Below, one piece after another: positions 10,086 to 21,522 of a DNA stretch of 64,000 nt (the first letter of the stretch is position 1; each line of letters starts with the position of its first letter). A model generated the notes under the pieces. It was not told the origin of the DNA. It did not search any database and saw only the letters and a program-made list of their open reading frames with translations. The position numbers and the translations under genes were made by a program. The DNA comes from Nemophila menziesii (lineage: Eukaryota; Streptophyta; Magnoliopsida; Boraginales; Hydrophyllaceae): the NCBI GenBank assembly GCA_029959085.1, contig JARWIR010000001.1:22435730-22499729 (forward strand). Reading direction: 5' to 3'.

Positions 10086-10901
10086 TTCACCCATTATTTT
10101 TTTGAGAATTTTGGTGTTAAAATGAAGTTTTGTAAATCAAACAGAGGATTAGGGGGAGGAGAGCTGCCAGCTTATTTTAAAAAGTAGGCTACCAGACATT
10201 AGTATATAAACACAAAATTAAAACATAACGTCCTCTCCTTTTTTTTTTCTCTCCCTCTCTCTCTCCAAACACATACACGACGGAAGATTACATCTCTCAA
10301 GGGAGTTAATTGCAGGCACAGTCACGGTTCTTTCTTTCTCCCTCTCATGGATACTCTTTTCTCCCTCTCTCTTCAAACACATACACCCAAGAATTAAGAA
10401 GTTTGGCTATTCTTCACAGTCGTTGATTTCCCACCACCACTACCCCCACCACCCACCACTCCCACAACCACGACCATCACCCTATTAATACCACCACTAC
10501 CCCACCACCCACCACTCCCACAACCACGACCACAAGCACCATCACCACAACACAACCCCCCTCCCTTTGTTATTAAAATTCTGGATGTGCCTCTGAGTTT
10601 GACAGTTTAAAAAATTAAACAAACAAATTTCCATATTTAATATTCAAAACGATTTGTTTATAACCCTAGTACAAAGTAAATTTATCATTCAATTTGATTG
10701 TCTTAAAAAACGTTAATCTTGTTTTATATCAATTATATAATTTATAATCTATTTTAAAATTTAATCTAAAAAAATCTACCTATCTCTTTTGAAAAAAATA
10801 TAAAAATTTAATCTTTTATATCAAATTTGTTTCTTCTTTTTCTAAACCTACAATAATTTTGCCAAAAGAAAAAAAATCTACAAACATAAATACTACTACA
10901 A
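10086..10901. other. Intergenic with CT-rich and ACC-rich low-complexity DNA
   Basis: A CT-rich block (10234-10265) and an ACC-rich block with a roughly 59-bp duplication (10431-10555, CCACCACTCCCACAACCACG twice) are present; the remainder is AT-rich. No supported reading frame. Confidence 0.6.
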
Positions 10902-11603
10902 TTAGGGTTGTAAATGAACCAAGCTGCTCGCGAGCAGCTCAAGCTCGCCTCGGAAAAAGCTTGACTCGAGATCGTTCGTTAAACTAAACGAGCTCGTTTA
11001 TTAAACGAGACGAGTCGAGCCTGTTCGCGAGCTTTTCTGAAAAGCTCGTGAAAAATATAATGAAATTACAATTCAAAATTTTAAAACCAATTACTATATA
11101 AAAAAAACTTATCTTATCCCAACACTTACATGTCACTCTCCCCCTCTACCTACCTAATTATAAAAGACCATTCAAAATTTAACAATCCAAAGAAAGAATA
11201 CGTGATTGTATAAAATGATAGTTTACAATAGTCAATTACGTTCTAATTAAAAATTTATATAATTAAAAGATTTACAACAATCTATCATATAATTAATCTA
11301 TCTTATAATTAATCCATAAAAGCCCAAGATAAAAGAAGAGCTTTCGAACTCGAAATAGATTTAAACAAGCATTTGAGCTCGAGCTCGAAACAGATTTAAA
11401 CAAGCTTTTGAGCTCGAGCTCGAAACACTTTTAAACAAGCTTTCGAGCTTGATCTCGAGTTTTGCTATATTCTCACGAGCCGAGCTTGAACACTAACTTC
11501 AAAGCTCAGCTCGAGCTCGAACTCGGCTCGTTTAAATTTATAAATAAATAAACAAGCTAGTACATCTACTATTCGGCTTGGCTCGACTCGATTACCGCCC
11601 TAA
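10902..11603. mobile_element. GAGCT-rich non-autonomous DNA transposon, copy 2
   Basis: It starts TTAGGGTTGTAAATGAACC and ends GATTACCGCCCTAA, and is flanked on both sides by CTACAA (10896-10901 and 11604-11609). Inside are GAGCTCGAGCTCG blocks and a roughly 41-bp tandem repeat (TTTAAACAAGC..GAGCTCGAGCTCGAAACA) near 11350-11450. It belongs to the same family as 1985-2463. Non-coding. Confidence 0.7.
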
Positions 11604-11908
11604 CTACAATGAAACAAAAAGGAATAGTGGCGGACTAAAAAAAAAAAGCAAAAATAGAAAAAGAGAAAAGAAAAAGCAACTTTGAACTTTGACTCACGTT
11701 TCTCTCTTTTTAGTACACAAATAATATTATTATTATAATACAAAAGCACGACCCTACAAATAGGGTTGGGTTTACACAAGAATTTTCCATATCTTCTTGA
11801 TTATTAAAATTGTATCTTTAAAGCAAAAGAGATGGGGTGGGCCAATGGCCATTCATCTATAAAACTTACACTACAAAAGAGGGTGCCTGGTATCATTGTT
11901 GAATACGT
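11604..11908. other. Unassigned AT-rich spacer
   Basis: A poly-A-rich stretch and short AT microsatellite (11715-11740). No gene or repeat pair recognised. Confidence 0.5.
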
Positions 11909-12128
11909 GTTCGTTTGGGATTGACTATTTTAAAGCTAACTTTTCAATTAAAATTTTAGTAGTTGTAAAAAATATTAAAAAATATTTTAATATCTAAAAT
12001 TATTTTAGTGATTTTTTTAATAATTATCTAGCTAGTATTTTTTTTAAAAGTGATTTTAAAAGTGTAAAGTATTAGTACGAATCTAAAATCATTTCAAGCG
12101 ATTATTTTAAAAAAATAATTCCAAACGG
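11909..12128. mobile_element. Small MITE-like inverted repeat
   Basis: CGTTTGGGATTGACTATTTTAA at the left is matched by the reverse complement of the right end (CGTTTGGAATTATTTTTTTA), enclosing about 220 bp of AT-rich sequence. No convincing duplication; classification open. Confidence 0.5.
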
Positions 12129-12194
12129 GTTTTACTAAGCTTATTCATGATTAGGATATCTTTTTTTTTGTCATAATAAAGAAGCACAATAGGG

Positions 12195-14606
12195 TTAATT
12201 ACAAAGACAGTTAAAGTAATTAAAAGCTCCCATCACTGAGAAATCCTTCCATCCTGATAGGTCTCTGTTCAGTCTTATACTTTTCGCATATTGATCCGCT
12301 AAATTGTTATAGCATCTGTTGATATAAGCGATTTTCCATGTTGGAAAGAGGCGAAACCATCCTTTAATTTCTTTAATCATATAGTTAAGCCTCCAGTGAA
12401 ACTTTTTATTTGTTGTAATACCTTGAACTAATTCAAGGTTGTCGGAATAGAAAGAGCTATTCAGTGCCTTAATAGAACCTGCGGTCCTCAGGGCCAAAAG
12501 AAGGGCCCAAGTCTCACCCTCGATAACATTATTCACCAGGCATCTACTTCCTTTTCTATGATTTATTCTACCTGCTCTATCTATTCCAATTGCCACCACC
12601 CCAGCTGGTTCCCAATTTTTGGTGAATGAGGCATCACTGAACCAAATAAAATCCGCCGTGTCATTTAGCACAGGGTTTTCCTCCATCCTACTACCATTAT
12701 CCTTATGATTTTTAGTACTCATTGTATTATTTACTTTTACTCCTTCAAATAATTTATCGATAATTGCGTCGGAATTCCTCTTTATATTTTCAGTTGCCCA
12801 TCTTCGTCTTTCGAAGAAACCTTTCATTCTTTCTTTCCAAATATTCCATGTCGTAACTCTCCTCTTATCCCACCCTTCTTTTGAATAATTTCCTGTAATT
12901 CCCATGAACCATTTACCAAACTCTTGTGTTGTGGTATTATCAATTTTAATCTGAAGATCTGAAGAAGCCCATGCTGCCATACTGAATGGGCAATTAAGTA
13001 AGATGTGGTCGCTACTTTCTTCATTCATTTCGCACCATTCACATTGAGTGTCTTGAACACATTTCCTTTTCTTCAAATTGACTTTAGATGGTAGAATACC
13101 ATTAGCTGCCTTCCAACAAAAATCTCTAATTCTAAGAGGGACATTTGACTTCCAAATAAGATCCCAAAGTGATGGGTCATTTTTTTCCGCCGCTGTTGAT
13201 GATTGTGCCTCGCTCTTAATTTCTTCATTCACAAGTGTATGGTATCCTGATTTCGTAGAATATTCACCATCCTTATTAAAAGGCCAGATAAGTCTATCTT
13301 CTAAATTAAGGTGTGTGGCCGGAATTCTAACAATTTCACTTATAATATTCGGTGGGAATATTGATTTGAGTAGCTCTATGTTCCATCCCGACAAATCTTC
13401 ATTAAATAATTGGGCCACGTAGTTAACAGAACAGTTAGACGGTTTCTCCACCTTCATGTTTTCACTGATCAAATTATTTTCCCGAATATTTGTTTTAAGT
13501 CCATTTCCTATTTGCCATTTTGCGTGCTTTTTAATGAATTGGATCCCTTTGTAAATGCTGGCCCAGCTCCATGATCTCGCGTTTTTAAGTTTTGTGTCCA
13601 AAAAAGTTTGTGTTGGAGCATAAATGCCTTTATGGACTTTAGAAACGAGTGTATCCGGGTTATTAATGATTCTCCAAGCTTGCTTAGCTAACATTGCCAA
13701 ATTCATTTTTTGGAAGTCCCTAAACCCGATCCCTCCCAATTTCTTGGATCTCGCAATCTTTTTCCAAGCCATCCAATGTATTCTTTTTTTATTACCACTG
13801 TCCCACCAAAAATTCGCAACGAGGCTTGATAGTTTCTTACACAAAACTTTTGGAAATTCGAAGATAGACATCGCATGATTAGGAATAGCTTGAAGCACGG
13901 CTTTAATAAGTGTTTCTTTTCCTCCGCCTGAAAGTAGTAAAGACATCCAAGACGCCGTTCTAGAGATCAGTATATCTTTAATATAATTTAGGTTTTCCGA
14001 TCGTGCTCTTCTAATTGTGAAGGGAATGCCAAGGTATTTTCCCATAGAATTTGTGCATCCAATGTTTAGTATATTCATCGTTTCTTGTCTAACATTTTCT
14101 GGGGTATTTTTACTAAACATGATAGCCGATTTATTTAAATTAATCCTTTGTCCCGATGACCGGCAATACCTATCTAATATTTCTTTGAAAGAGCTAATTT
14201 TCTCCTTGTTAATTTTAATAAAAAACAGAGCATCATCGGCAAAAAGGAGGTGTCTGAGTTTCGGACACTGTCTAGTAATCGAGATCCCCTGAATCACCCT
14301 TTCTCTACATTTATAGTTGATGGTACTCACCAGGCTCTCTGTCAATAATGAAAACAACAAGGGGGAGAGAGGGTCTCCCTGCCTCAGTCCTTGTTTAGGT
14401 TTAAATTTTTTAAGTCTCTGTCCATTAACTTTCACCTGCATACTGACCGAGGAAACACAGCTCTCCACCCAATTAATCCATTTTGAGTCGAAACCTAATC
14501 CTTTCAAGCATTTAGTAAGGAACACCCAGTTGACTTTATCATATGCTTTTTCCATATCAACTTTGACAGCCGCATGAAAAACTTTAGACTTCCGCGTTGT
14601 ATTCAA
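12195..14606 (-). pseudogene. LINE ORF2 3' part: reverse transcriptase core, zinc finger and RNase H (803 codons open)
   Basis: The long open frame begins just past the stop near 14655. It contains VDMEKAYDKVNW (RT), GLRQGDPLSPLLF, LLFADDALFF with the catalytic FADD near residues 121-124, the zf-RVT region CVQDTQCEWCEMNEESSDHI, and an RNase H domain with FSDASF, a conserved Glu in EGETWALLLAL, SDNLELVQG and NNLADQYAK, so the D-E-D-D set is present. Length and order match the C-terminal two thirds of plant L1 ORF2. It is not translatable as a full ORF2 because of the upstream breaks. Confidence 0.92.
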
Positions 14607-14607
14607 G

Positions 14608-16309
14608 AAATACGATACTTCCTGGGCAATAAGTATATTGTCTTGGATTTTCCTACCTTAAATAAAGGCTGACTGCGTAGGTGAGATAATAGTATCCATA
14701 TAAGGCTGTAGTCTTTTAGCAAGAATTTTCGCGATAATTTTATAGCAAAAATTGACACAAGAGATAGGTCTATAATCTTTAATTGATTCCTGCTTATCCC
14801 CTTTTGGCACTAGAGTGATAACTGTATAATTTATTCCTTCAAGGGAGGTGGTATACATAAAGAAATCAATGACCATCTTACTCACATCTTTTTCCATAAT
14901 ATCCCATAATTCGTGGTAGAATTTCCCTGGGAGGCCATCCGGCCCAGGCGCTTTCGAACCATCCATACTAAATACCGTTGCTCTAATCTCCTCTTTTAAC
15001 AGGTATTTTTGTAAGTGCCTCATTCATTTCCCATGAAACTTTTGTAGGAATCAAATTTACAATGTCATCAGCTCCACTCGTACTTGATTCACTAAATAAC
15101 CTGATGTAATAATCTTGAATGATTTCGTTAATATTTTCTTGGTCATAAATCCAATCCCCCTTATCATTTTTAATCGCCTCAATTATATTAATTTTCCTTC
15201 GATTTATCGTTTTCGCAAAGAAATATTTGGTATTCTTATCGCCCAGTTTTATTGATTGGTCCCTTGCTCTATCCGCCCAATAGAGTTCTTTATCTTCCCA
15301 TCTTCTTTCTATTTCCTCTCTAATTTCAATTTCCCTCTTGTGATTATTCTCCGAAATATCCTCGTCTTGTATTTTCTCAAGCTCTCTTTGCAATGTATCA
15401 ATCACTTTCCTATTGTTTGATAAAATAGTCTTACTCCATCCCTTTAATTTATTGCAAAGATTTTTTCTTTTGAAACAAAAATCCTGTACACATGAAATTT
15501 CTTGTTTACTATTCCATTCCCTCTCAATAATTTCTCTACATTGATCATTCTCCATCCATCTAGATTCGAACATGAAGTATTCCCCCCCTTTTTTCCGAGT
15601 TGGATTCTTTTGGATGATAATCGGAGAATGGTCGGATCCTATGGCTGGCGTATGTATATATTAGCATTAGGGAAACCCTCGCACCACTCCATGTTTGGTA
15701 ATGCTCTATCGAGTTTTTCTTTTATATCCTCTTCTCCTTTTCTCCCGTTATTCCATATGTAGAAGCATCCCTTTGAAGGGAAATCAATTAAGTTGTTTTG
15801 TTTATGAATTCATTAAATCTTATGATTCTATCAATATTTGGTTGTTTTTTCCCCTTCTTCTCGTTGAACCTTGTAATGTCATTAAAGTCTCCCACATACA
15901 TCATTGGAAGGTTGATTTTTTGGTTCCATTTTGTGAAATTATCAAATAAATCCCATCTTAATTTATCATCATTTGGAGCATGAACACAACACAAAACCCA
16001 TTTCATTCCATTCATTTCCAACACTTCAACAAGAACAAAATGGTGACAAGCATACAAAATACTAATATTACTAGACTCCTTCCACAAAAGCAATATACCC
16101 CCGGACATATTCGATCTTCCTCCGGGTTCAACTACAAATGATTTATTAAAATTCCTTAAATGCGAACAAGATTTAAGATATTTTTGCCTAATCTTCGATT
16201 CAAACAAACACACGAACAAAATATTAAACTTAGAAGTTAGGGACTCAAACGATTTTTTTGTCAGGGGTGCCCTAGCTCCCTGACAGTTCCAAATTAGTAA
16301 ATTATCCAT
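14608..16309 (-). pseudogene. LINE ORF2 5' part: endonuclease, linker and RT N-terminus, frameshifted
   Basis: From the minus-strand ATG at 16309 the protein starts MDNLLIWNCQGARAPLTKKS, followed by FESK and GDFND, all marks of the APE-type endonuclease. After a frame change the segment LDRALPNMEWCEGFPNANIY and, after another, SDHSPIII complete the nuclease. The linker has WADRARDQSIKLGDKNTKYF. The RT entry motif SKAPGPDG lies near 14955, and DYRPISCVNFCYKIIAKILA follows. A TAA right after QSAFI (near 14655) stops translation in the frame that otherwise continues directly into the RT core. Confidence 0.88.
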
Positions 16310-17291
16310 CACCACCAGCCACATTGCGAGGCTGGCTGTCGCCTCCTTTTTTCTTAATGACTTCGTTTGCCATCATGGGACATGCCCTGTGGCAAACTTC
16401 GTCCTCCGCATCTTGACTACTCTCCGAAATAGCTTCCAAATGACCTCCGCAATTATCTCCTCTGCAAAAATACAGATTCTCTCCATCTCCCAAACCACAC
16501 ATGTTCTCATTGTTAGCATTTTCAATCAACTTACTCCTTCCTTCATTAGCCATTTGACCACGAACTTCATAGACACTATCGCTAATTTCAGACACAAACC
16601 CCATTAAATCATTAATTTTCCTTTCCATCTTCGTGAAGTCATCCTGTGTAAATTTCTGCAATTTGAAGTTTCCTAGACACCCACTTGGAGCCACCTTACG
16701 CTTCAAAGTCTTAGGCCAGGTGAATTTTGTAATAGGTGGCCCAACTCTCATTCTAGGTGTTGTTTTCCAGCCTCTATTCTCCTCTTCTTCTCTAGGGAAT
16801 TGACTGATATGGATTGATTGAGAATTTGGTGATGTAACATCGGCCTTCCTTGACTCTTCATAGTCCTCCTCCTCTTCTTGCATTTTCTTAACCTGGTCTT
16901 CATCCTTGTGTTCTGCAGTATAAACGCCATGTCCAGAAGTGCCTCCAACCTCAAATTGACCCTTCCAAAATGTGTCTCTTGAGATCGGGCTTAGAGTCCA
17001 TCCAACGTTCACGTTCAAGTTTTCAACCATCTTGTTGTTATTAGCCAAACTCCCACCATCAATTGTTGAATTATATCCTCCTTGCTGATCCAAAGTAAAC
17101 CGCTTATACATCGATTCCACATCCATTTCGTGAGCATTTAACACGTTAGTAATAGTCTCATTATTAACTATTATGCTCATGCCTATATCCCCCAATTCCT
17201 TTCTGAATACCTTGTATAGAACTGGGTATTCTTTCTCAGATATTTCAATAGGACCACCAATAGCACGGAATGTCTTGAAAATGTCTTCCAT
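16302..17291 (-). pseudogene. LINE ORF1, C-terminal part, 329 codons
   Basis: An open frame on the minus strand lies immediately upstream of ORF2, sharing eight bases with it (ATGGATAA: the ORF2 start and ORF1 stop overlap). It is hydrophilic, with acidic repeats near residues 135-150 and basic patches near 185-195. I do not see the CCHC knuckle found in the intact ORF1 at 21523, so it is probably 5'-truncated or belongs to a divergent subfamily. The assignment rests on position and overlap rather than on recognised domains. Confidence 0.65.
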
Positions 17292-17345
17292 TAGTTCTGA
17301 ACTTTCTCTTTTCCTCTTATTTGACTTGCACTGCGAGTTTTTACT

Positions 17346-17595
17346 GTCCTCTTTTGAAATATCATGTTATTTACTTTATTTGTGCAATTTCCTTTTTTAT
17401 TCAGTCCAATGTTCGATTATTGGTGGAGAAAACTTCTACAAAATTTTATGTGAGATAGTTCAAACGATCATCGACGTATACCAATGATATATGATACAAA
17501 TGTATTTTTTTTTTGGTAATTTGTGTAATGTAGTAATTCTACCAAAAACACGCTCTTTCTTAACCAGGGCCTTAATTAGTTAATATGTATTAATG
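17346..17595. other. LINE 5' junction region
   Basis: This is AT-rich with a poly-T run at 17507-17515. It could hold the LINE 5' UTR or an older insertion tail. No gene. Confidence 0.4.
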
Positions 17596-17895
17596 TTAGG
17601 GTTAATACTCAATAGGCATCTGCGACCTTATATTTTATCTCATTAAATATACCGTCTTTTTCAAAGAACAGTGAGTTATGGGAAGTTTCCCAAAACTCAA
17701 AATATGAGTTTTGGAAACCTTCTCATAACTCAAAATTCGAGTTCTGGAAAATTTCTCATAACTCAAACGACTCCTTTTATGGGAAAGAAAAGGAAAAAGC
17801 GAAATGTATGTGGTCTTTTATGGACAAAAAAATAATGGTTGGGGTGAGGATGAATTAATTCTAACTTGAGGTATTTCTTGGGTATTAATCCTTAA
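17596..17895. mobile_element. 300-bp MITE-like repeat with internal GAGTTATGGGAA repeats, copy 1
   Basis: The ends TTAGGGTTAATACTC and (complement) TTAAGGATTAATACCC form a short inverted repeat. The interior has three degenerate copies of a CATAACTCAAA..GAGTT..GGAAA block. The same sequence recurs at about 62727-63016, and its 3' half again at 62460-62612. Non-coding. Confidence 0.7.
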
Positions 17896-18215
17896 TGATA
17901 GACGTTATCCTTTCAATAGATAGATATGAAAGTATCAAGAAAATTTTATTTTTTAATCAAAAGTAATGATATGTACCATTTAAATTTATATCATCCAATG
18001 TACTTATTAAAATTAGGACCCAAAGTTTAATATGGTTAATTACTCGGTCAACTCAGTCGGACAACATCATATATATACAAAAAGACCCAAAGTTTAAGTA
18101 AAATCACTGATCAGAGTCTTTGCTTGATAGCAGGGTCGGCATGTCGATGGAGGCTACCTAAAGTGAAATTATTTTTGAAGTCTTTTTTAATTATATTATA
18201 GTTTATTTATAAGTA
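17896..18215. other. Unassigned spacer
   Basis: AT-rich, with short stop-filled frames only. No feature recognised. Confidence 0.5.
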
Positions 18216-18345
18216 ATTTTTTTTTAGTACATAAGAGAGCCACTTTGGACTCAGAGTCATCTTGACTCCAATGAGATTCGATCCCAGGACCTCTTGGTCT
18301 CTGCGGAGTAGCCTAACCACTAGGCCAACTATTTATGAAATTTTG
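18216..18345 (-). mobile_element. tRNA-derived SINE, copy 3
   Basis: The best-preserved copy of the family. On the minus strand it begins GTTGGCCTAGTGGTTAGGCT (box-A like), has GGTCCTGGGATCGAATCTC (box-B like), then the GACTCTGAGTCCAAAGTGGC body and a poly-A tail (poly-T at 18216-18225 on the + strand). Pol III promoter boxes and the A-tail define it as a tRNA-related SINE rather than a tRNA gene. Confidence 0.82.
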
Positions 18346-19189
18346 AGGTATAAAATTATAGTTAAAGAAATCATTAAAAAATCTTTATATAGTAAATATT
18401 GTAAAAAAATTACAAATTGAGAATGAAAATATGGAATTATTTTTAGTTGAATACTGGCTCTAGTTTGTAGGCTAACTTAGTTTTTTATTTTTGATTTTTT
18501 ATAATTATATTTATATTTATTGATAAGTAGTTTATTTTTGGAAAAAACATTTTTTGTTTAATTAGATACAATATAATACAAACAACTTCACGGAAAAAAA
18601 CTTTATATTGTTTGTAGATAAAGAAAAATTAGTATTTTATGATTGATGTCCTAAAGAGGTCATTAATTTTTAGCCTTTACGTTTTTCCAAAAGAGTCCTA
18701 AAAAGATTTGTTCTTTAAAACCTTTTGCTTCTCGTACTCTACTTACTTCGCTGGTAATTTGCCAGTTCTACAATGCTTAACTTTGGAAAATCAATTGCAA
18801 TCGTTTGTTTCGCAAACATTATTCTTACATCTCAAATTAATAACCAAAAACTCGAATATCACCGATTAATTTTCCAAATTCAAAAACTTTCACATAAAAT
18901 TTTCAATGTTGCCACCTCAAATCGACTAATTCTCTTCTAATTCGTTTACGGAAGCAAAAAATACGTCGTCCAACCCAATAGTGATCTGATATTAGACGTA
19001 GTATTGGATGGAGTTGTTGAGATCAATAACAGAGCGAGCAATGTCGATTGGGCTTTAAACACTACTAGATTGGCCTTGGAGTACGGTGGTGGTGGGTTAG
19101 AGTAGTTTGTAGCAGTAATTGTATTAAATGTAGTAGATTGAAGGTAAAAAAGTAATCTTACACTACCAGAATTAGTTATTGATATGTCG
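18346..19189. other. AT-rich intergenic, no gene seen
   Basis: No frame above the size floor and no repeat pair recognised. Confidence 0.5.
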
Positions 19190-20681
19190 GGCTAAGTGTT
19201 TTGTTATCTTGATTGTTTGGGTCATTGACTCTTTATTAAAATGCTTTAAGTTGTTTTTATTTAGTAGCATATAAACTACTTTTACTATTTTTTCTTTTAC
19301 AAACGTAAAATCTATAAATAAATTCTTTCTTCCTCTATTTTAATTTTGATGTTTTATTTATTTTTATAACAGAGAAAAAAAAACTTTTTTCAAAGTTTAA
19401 AAACATTGATCAATTATACGATCAGAAACTATTTTGACAAAAAAAAAATCAAAATTGTCATATATTAAAAGTTTGAAATTTATTTGTAAAATATAAAGCC
19501 AAAATCATGATATGGCTATGCTTAGAAAGTGTTTTGAGACACAAACGATCGATCGAGATATTCCGAATAGGCAAAATTAAGCAGTCAACCGTTTTATATA
19601 AATTTTAAAATTTACAAACAATGCAACATTAGTTGTTATTAGGGATGAACAAGGAAACCTTGTGAACGGTGCTACCAAATTTTTTATGGTGGACTCTTCA
19701 AGACAAACTTAAGAGATAAGCATTAGGGACGTGGTTCTAATAGTAAGGTCTTACTTGGGTATTTTGAGACCATTTTGGAGAAAGACTGTGGATTTTATGA
19801 AACCACTTAGTAATAAACTCTCTTGTTCCACATCATAAACCTTGTGATTTTATTCAAAAATAGTTGAGTAGATCATACATTATTTTCTCACATATCGAGA
19901 AAACTTATACAATCTCCCAACAACAATCTATGCAGGTATTGTATGACGACCTGTCCAGACTAAACGTTAAATTTTCTCGATACGTGAGAACATAATGTAT
20001 GATTCTACTCAACTATTCTGGAATAAAATCACAAGGGTTACGATCTACAACAAATTATCTTGTTACTAAGTGTATTCATCAAAACTTTCCAATTATTCTC
20101 CACATTGATCTCAAAACATCTGAGCAAGACCTTGCTAAAAGAACCATATCCTTAATGCCTATTTGTTATGTTTTTTTTTAAATGCCCATCTATTGTGTTT
20201 TTCGTGAAAGACCGCCACAATATTTCAAGTAGTACCATTCACAAACTTTTCTTGTTCATCCCTAACAATAAAATTGATTTATGCGTTGTTAGTAAAAATA
20301 TTAAAATTTATAAAAACGGTCGACCACTTAATTTTGTCTAATCTGTATATCCAAGTCGATCGTTTAATTTTGTCTAATCAGTATATTCCAATCGATCGTA
20401 TATGCTTTGAAACACTTTCTATGCATAAGCGTGATATATCGTGATCTTGACTTTATCTTCAACAATAATTTTTTAACTTTTAATAAATAACGAATTTAAT
20501 TCATTAATTTTTATCAAAATAGTTTTTGATCGAATAATTGATCAGTGTTTTTAAACTTTGAAAAAAGAGTTTTTTTCTTTGGTCGGAGAATAAATAAAAA
20601 GAGCAACATTAAAATGGAAAAAGAAAGAAAAAACTTATAGATTTTTAGTTTAGTAATAAAAAAAAATAGTAAAAGTAGTTT

Positions 20682-20875
20682 GAGTAATGATATATATCAC
20701 CCAAAATCATACCATCCAAATATTACTCCATGATGTTGCGTGAATTGGTTAGTTATAATCGTTAATTAAATCGAGAAAATAAATAAATTAACGATTTATA
20801 ACCACCCAATTCACACTATATCATTGGGTTGTATTTTTTAGGTGGTATGGTTATGGGTGGAATATATCATTACTC
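20682..20875. mobile_element. Palindromic MITE, MULE-like, copy 2
   Basis: It starts GAGTAATGATATATATCACCC and ends with GGGTGGAATATATCATTACTC. A perfect 9-bp duplication, AAGTAGTTT, flanks it (20673-20681 and 20876-20884). Nine base pairs is the Mutator-superfamily signature. Same family as 150-326, and inserted in the right arm of the foldback. Confidence 0.92.
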
Positions 20876-20918
20876 AAGTAGTTTATAAGTCGAGCACGAA
20901 ATAAAAACAACTTAACCA

Positions 20919-21039
20919 CTTGGGATTTCTAGTTCACTGGTCAGGGTCTTGGTCATTGAATTTAGTGGTGCAGGTTTCAAATGAGTCAATGACTTCGAAT
21001 TTAAAATTGTTCTCACGTAAAAAAAAATAAAAAAATAAG
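20919..21039 (+). mobile_element. tRNA-derived SINE of a second family
   Basis: The head CTTGGGATTTCTAGTTCACT and GGTGCAGGTTTCAAATGAG resemble box A and box B, and the body ends in an A-rich tail (21018-21037). It is flanked by AACAACTTAACCA (20906-20918) and AACAACTTAAACA (21040-21052), a 13-bp duplication with one mismatch. Excising it restores the pairing of the surrounding foldback arms. Confidence 0.7.
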
Positions 21040-21522
21040 AACAACTTAAACATTATAATAAATTAGTAACTGAGTGTGACCTTCTAGCCGCCTTCATATA
21101 TTTTCCACCTCTCATATATATCTCTTCCTTCAAACTTCAAAAGCCTGGAAAATTCCATTTCATTAGGCTTGGTAAAAATGCTCTCAGGCACGTTTACCAA
21201 TAAACCCTTCCCCTTGATCTGAAACCCGATCTACATCCCTAAACCACCGCCAAACACCATTCTCTCTCCTTTACACCGTCACATTACTCAACCCAAATAA
21301 GTTATCGGTATCCATTACCTTACTTTTCAACCCTAGGAAACCCTAGTTCTCTTCCGTTTCTAATCTGAAAAGTTCACATTATCGATTTCACTTAAGATCT
21401 TTTAAAGATCTATGAAACTCGAAGTGTTCTTTGTTACTATTGCAAGTATACGCTTTATCAAAATCACTTTCCAGTGCTTTGTTGAGTTCTCTATTACCTT
21501 AATCTTCTAATCTATTTTAGCT

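Larger units (their letters stand above)
12161..17345 (-). mobile_element. Decayed L1-type LINE, minus strand
   Basis: On the minus strand the order is ORF1 remnant, ORF2 with endonuclease, reverse transcriptase and RNase H, and a 3' A-run (poly-T at 12161-12169 on the + strand). The 5' limit is uncertain because no target-site duplication could be matched. Frameshifts near 15790, 15655 and 15000 and a stop codon near 14655 break ORF2, so this copy is inactive. Its RNase H segment resembles the truncated LINE at 50638 (both SDNLEL-x-QGI) more than the intact LINE at 21079, which suggests at least two L1 subfamilies here. Confidence 0.93.
19190..21078. repeat. Large foldback element with nested MITE and SINE
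   Basis: The two arms are inverted copies. Near the loop, GATCATACATTATTTTCTCA (19871-19890) pairs with TGAGAACATAATGTATGATT. Further out, GTTTAAAAACATTGATCAATT pairs with AATTGATCAGTGTTTTTAAAC, and ATGCTTTAAGTTGTTTTTAT near 19241 pairs with ATAAAAACAACTTAA near 20901. The loop is about 19904-19971. The right arm is interrupted by a MITE (20682-20875) and a SINE (20919-21039), and the LINE at 21079 inserted at its outer edge. The arms diverge by indels; no coding sequence. Confidence 0.82.

Noticed and set aside
13078..14577. Plus-strand frames of 84-114 codons
   Set aside because: They are shadows of the minus-strand LINE ORF2, whose RT and RNase H motifs are unmistakable.
18216..18345. Possible tRNA gene from its A and B boxes
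   Set aside because: The sequence continues into a repeated body and poly-A tail found in other copies, so it is a SINE.
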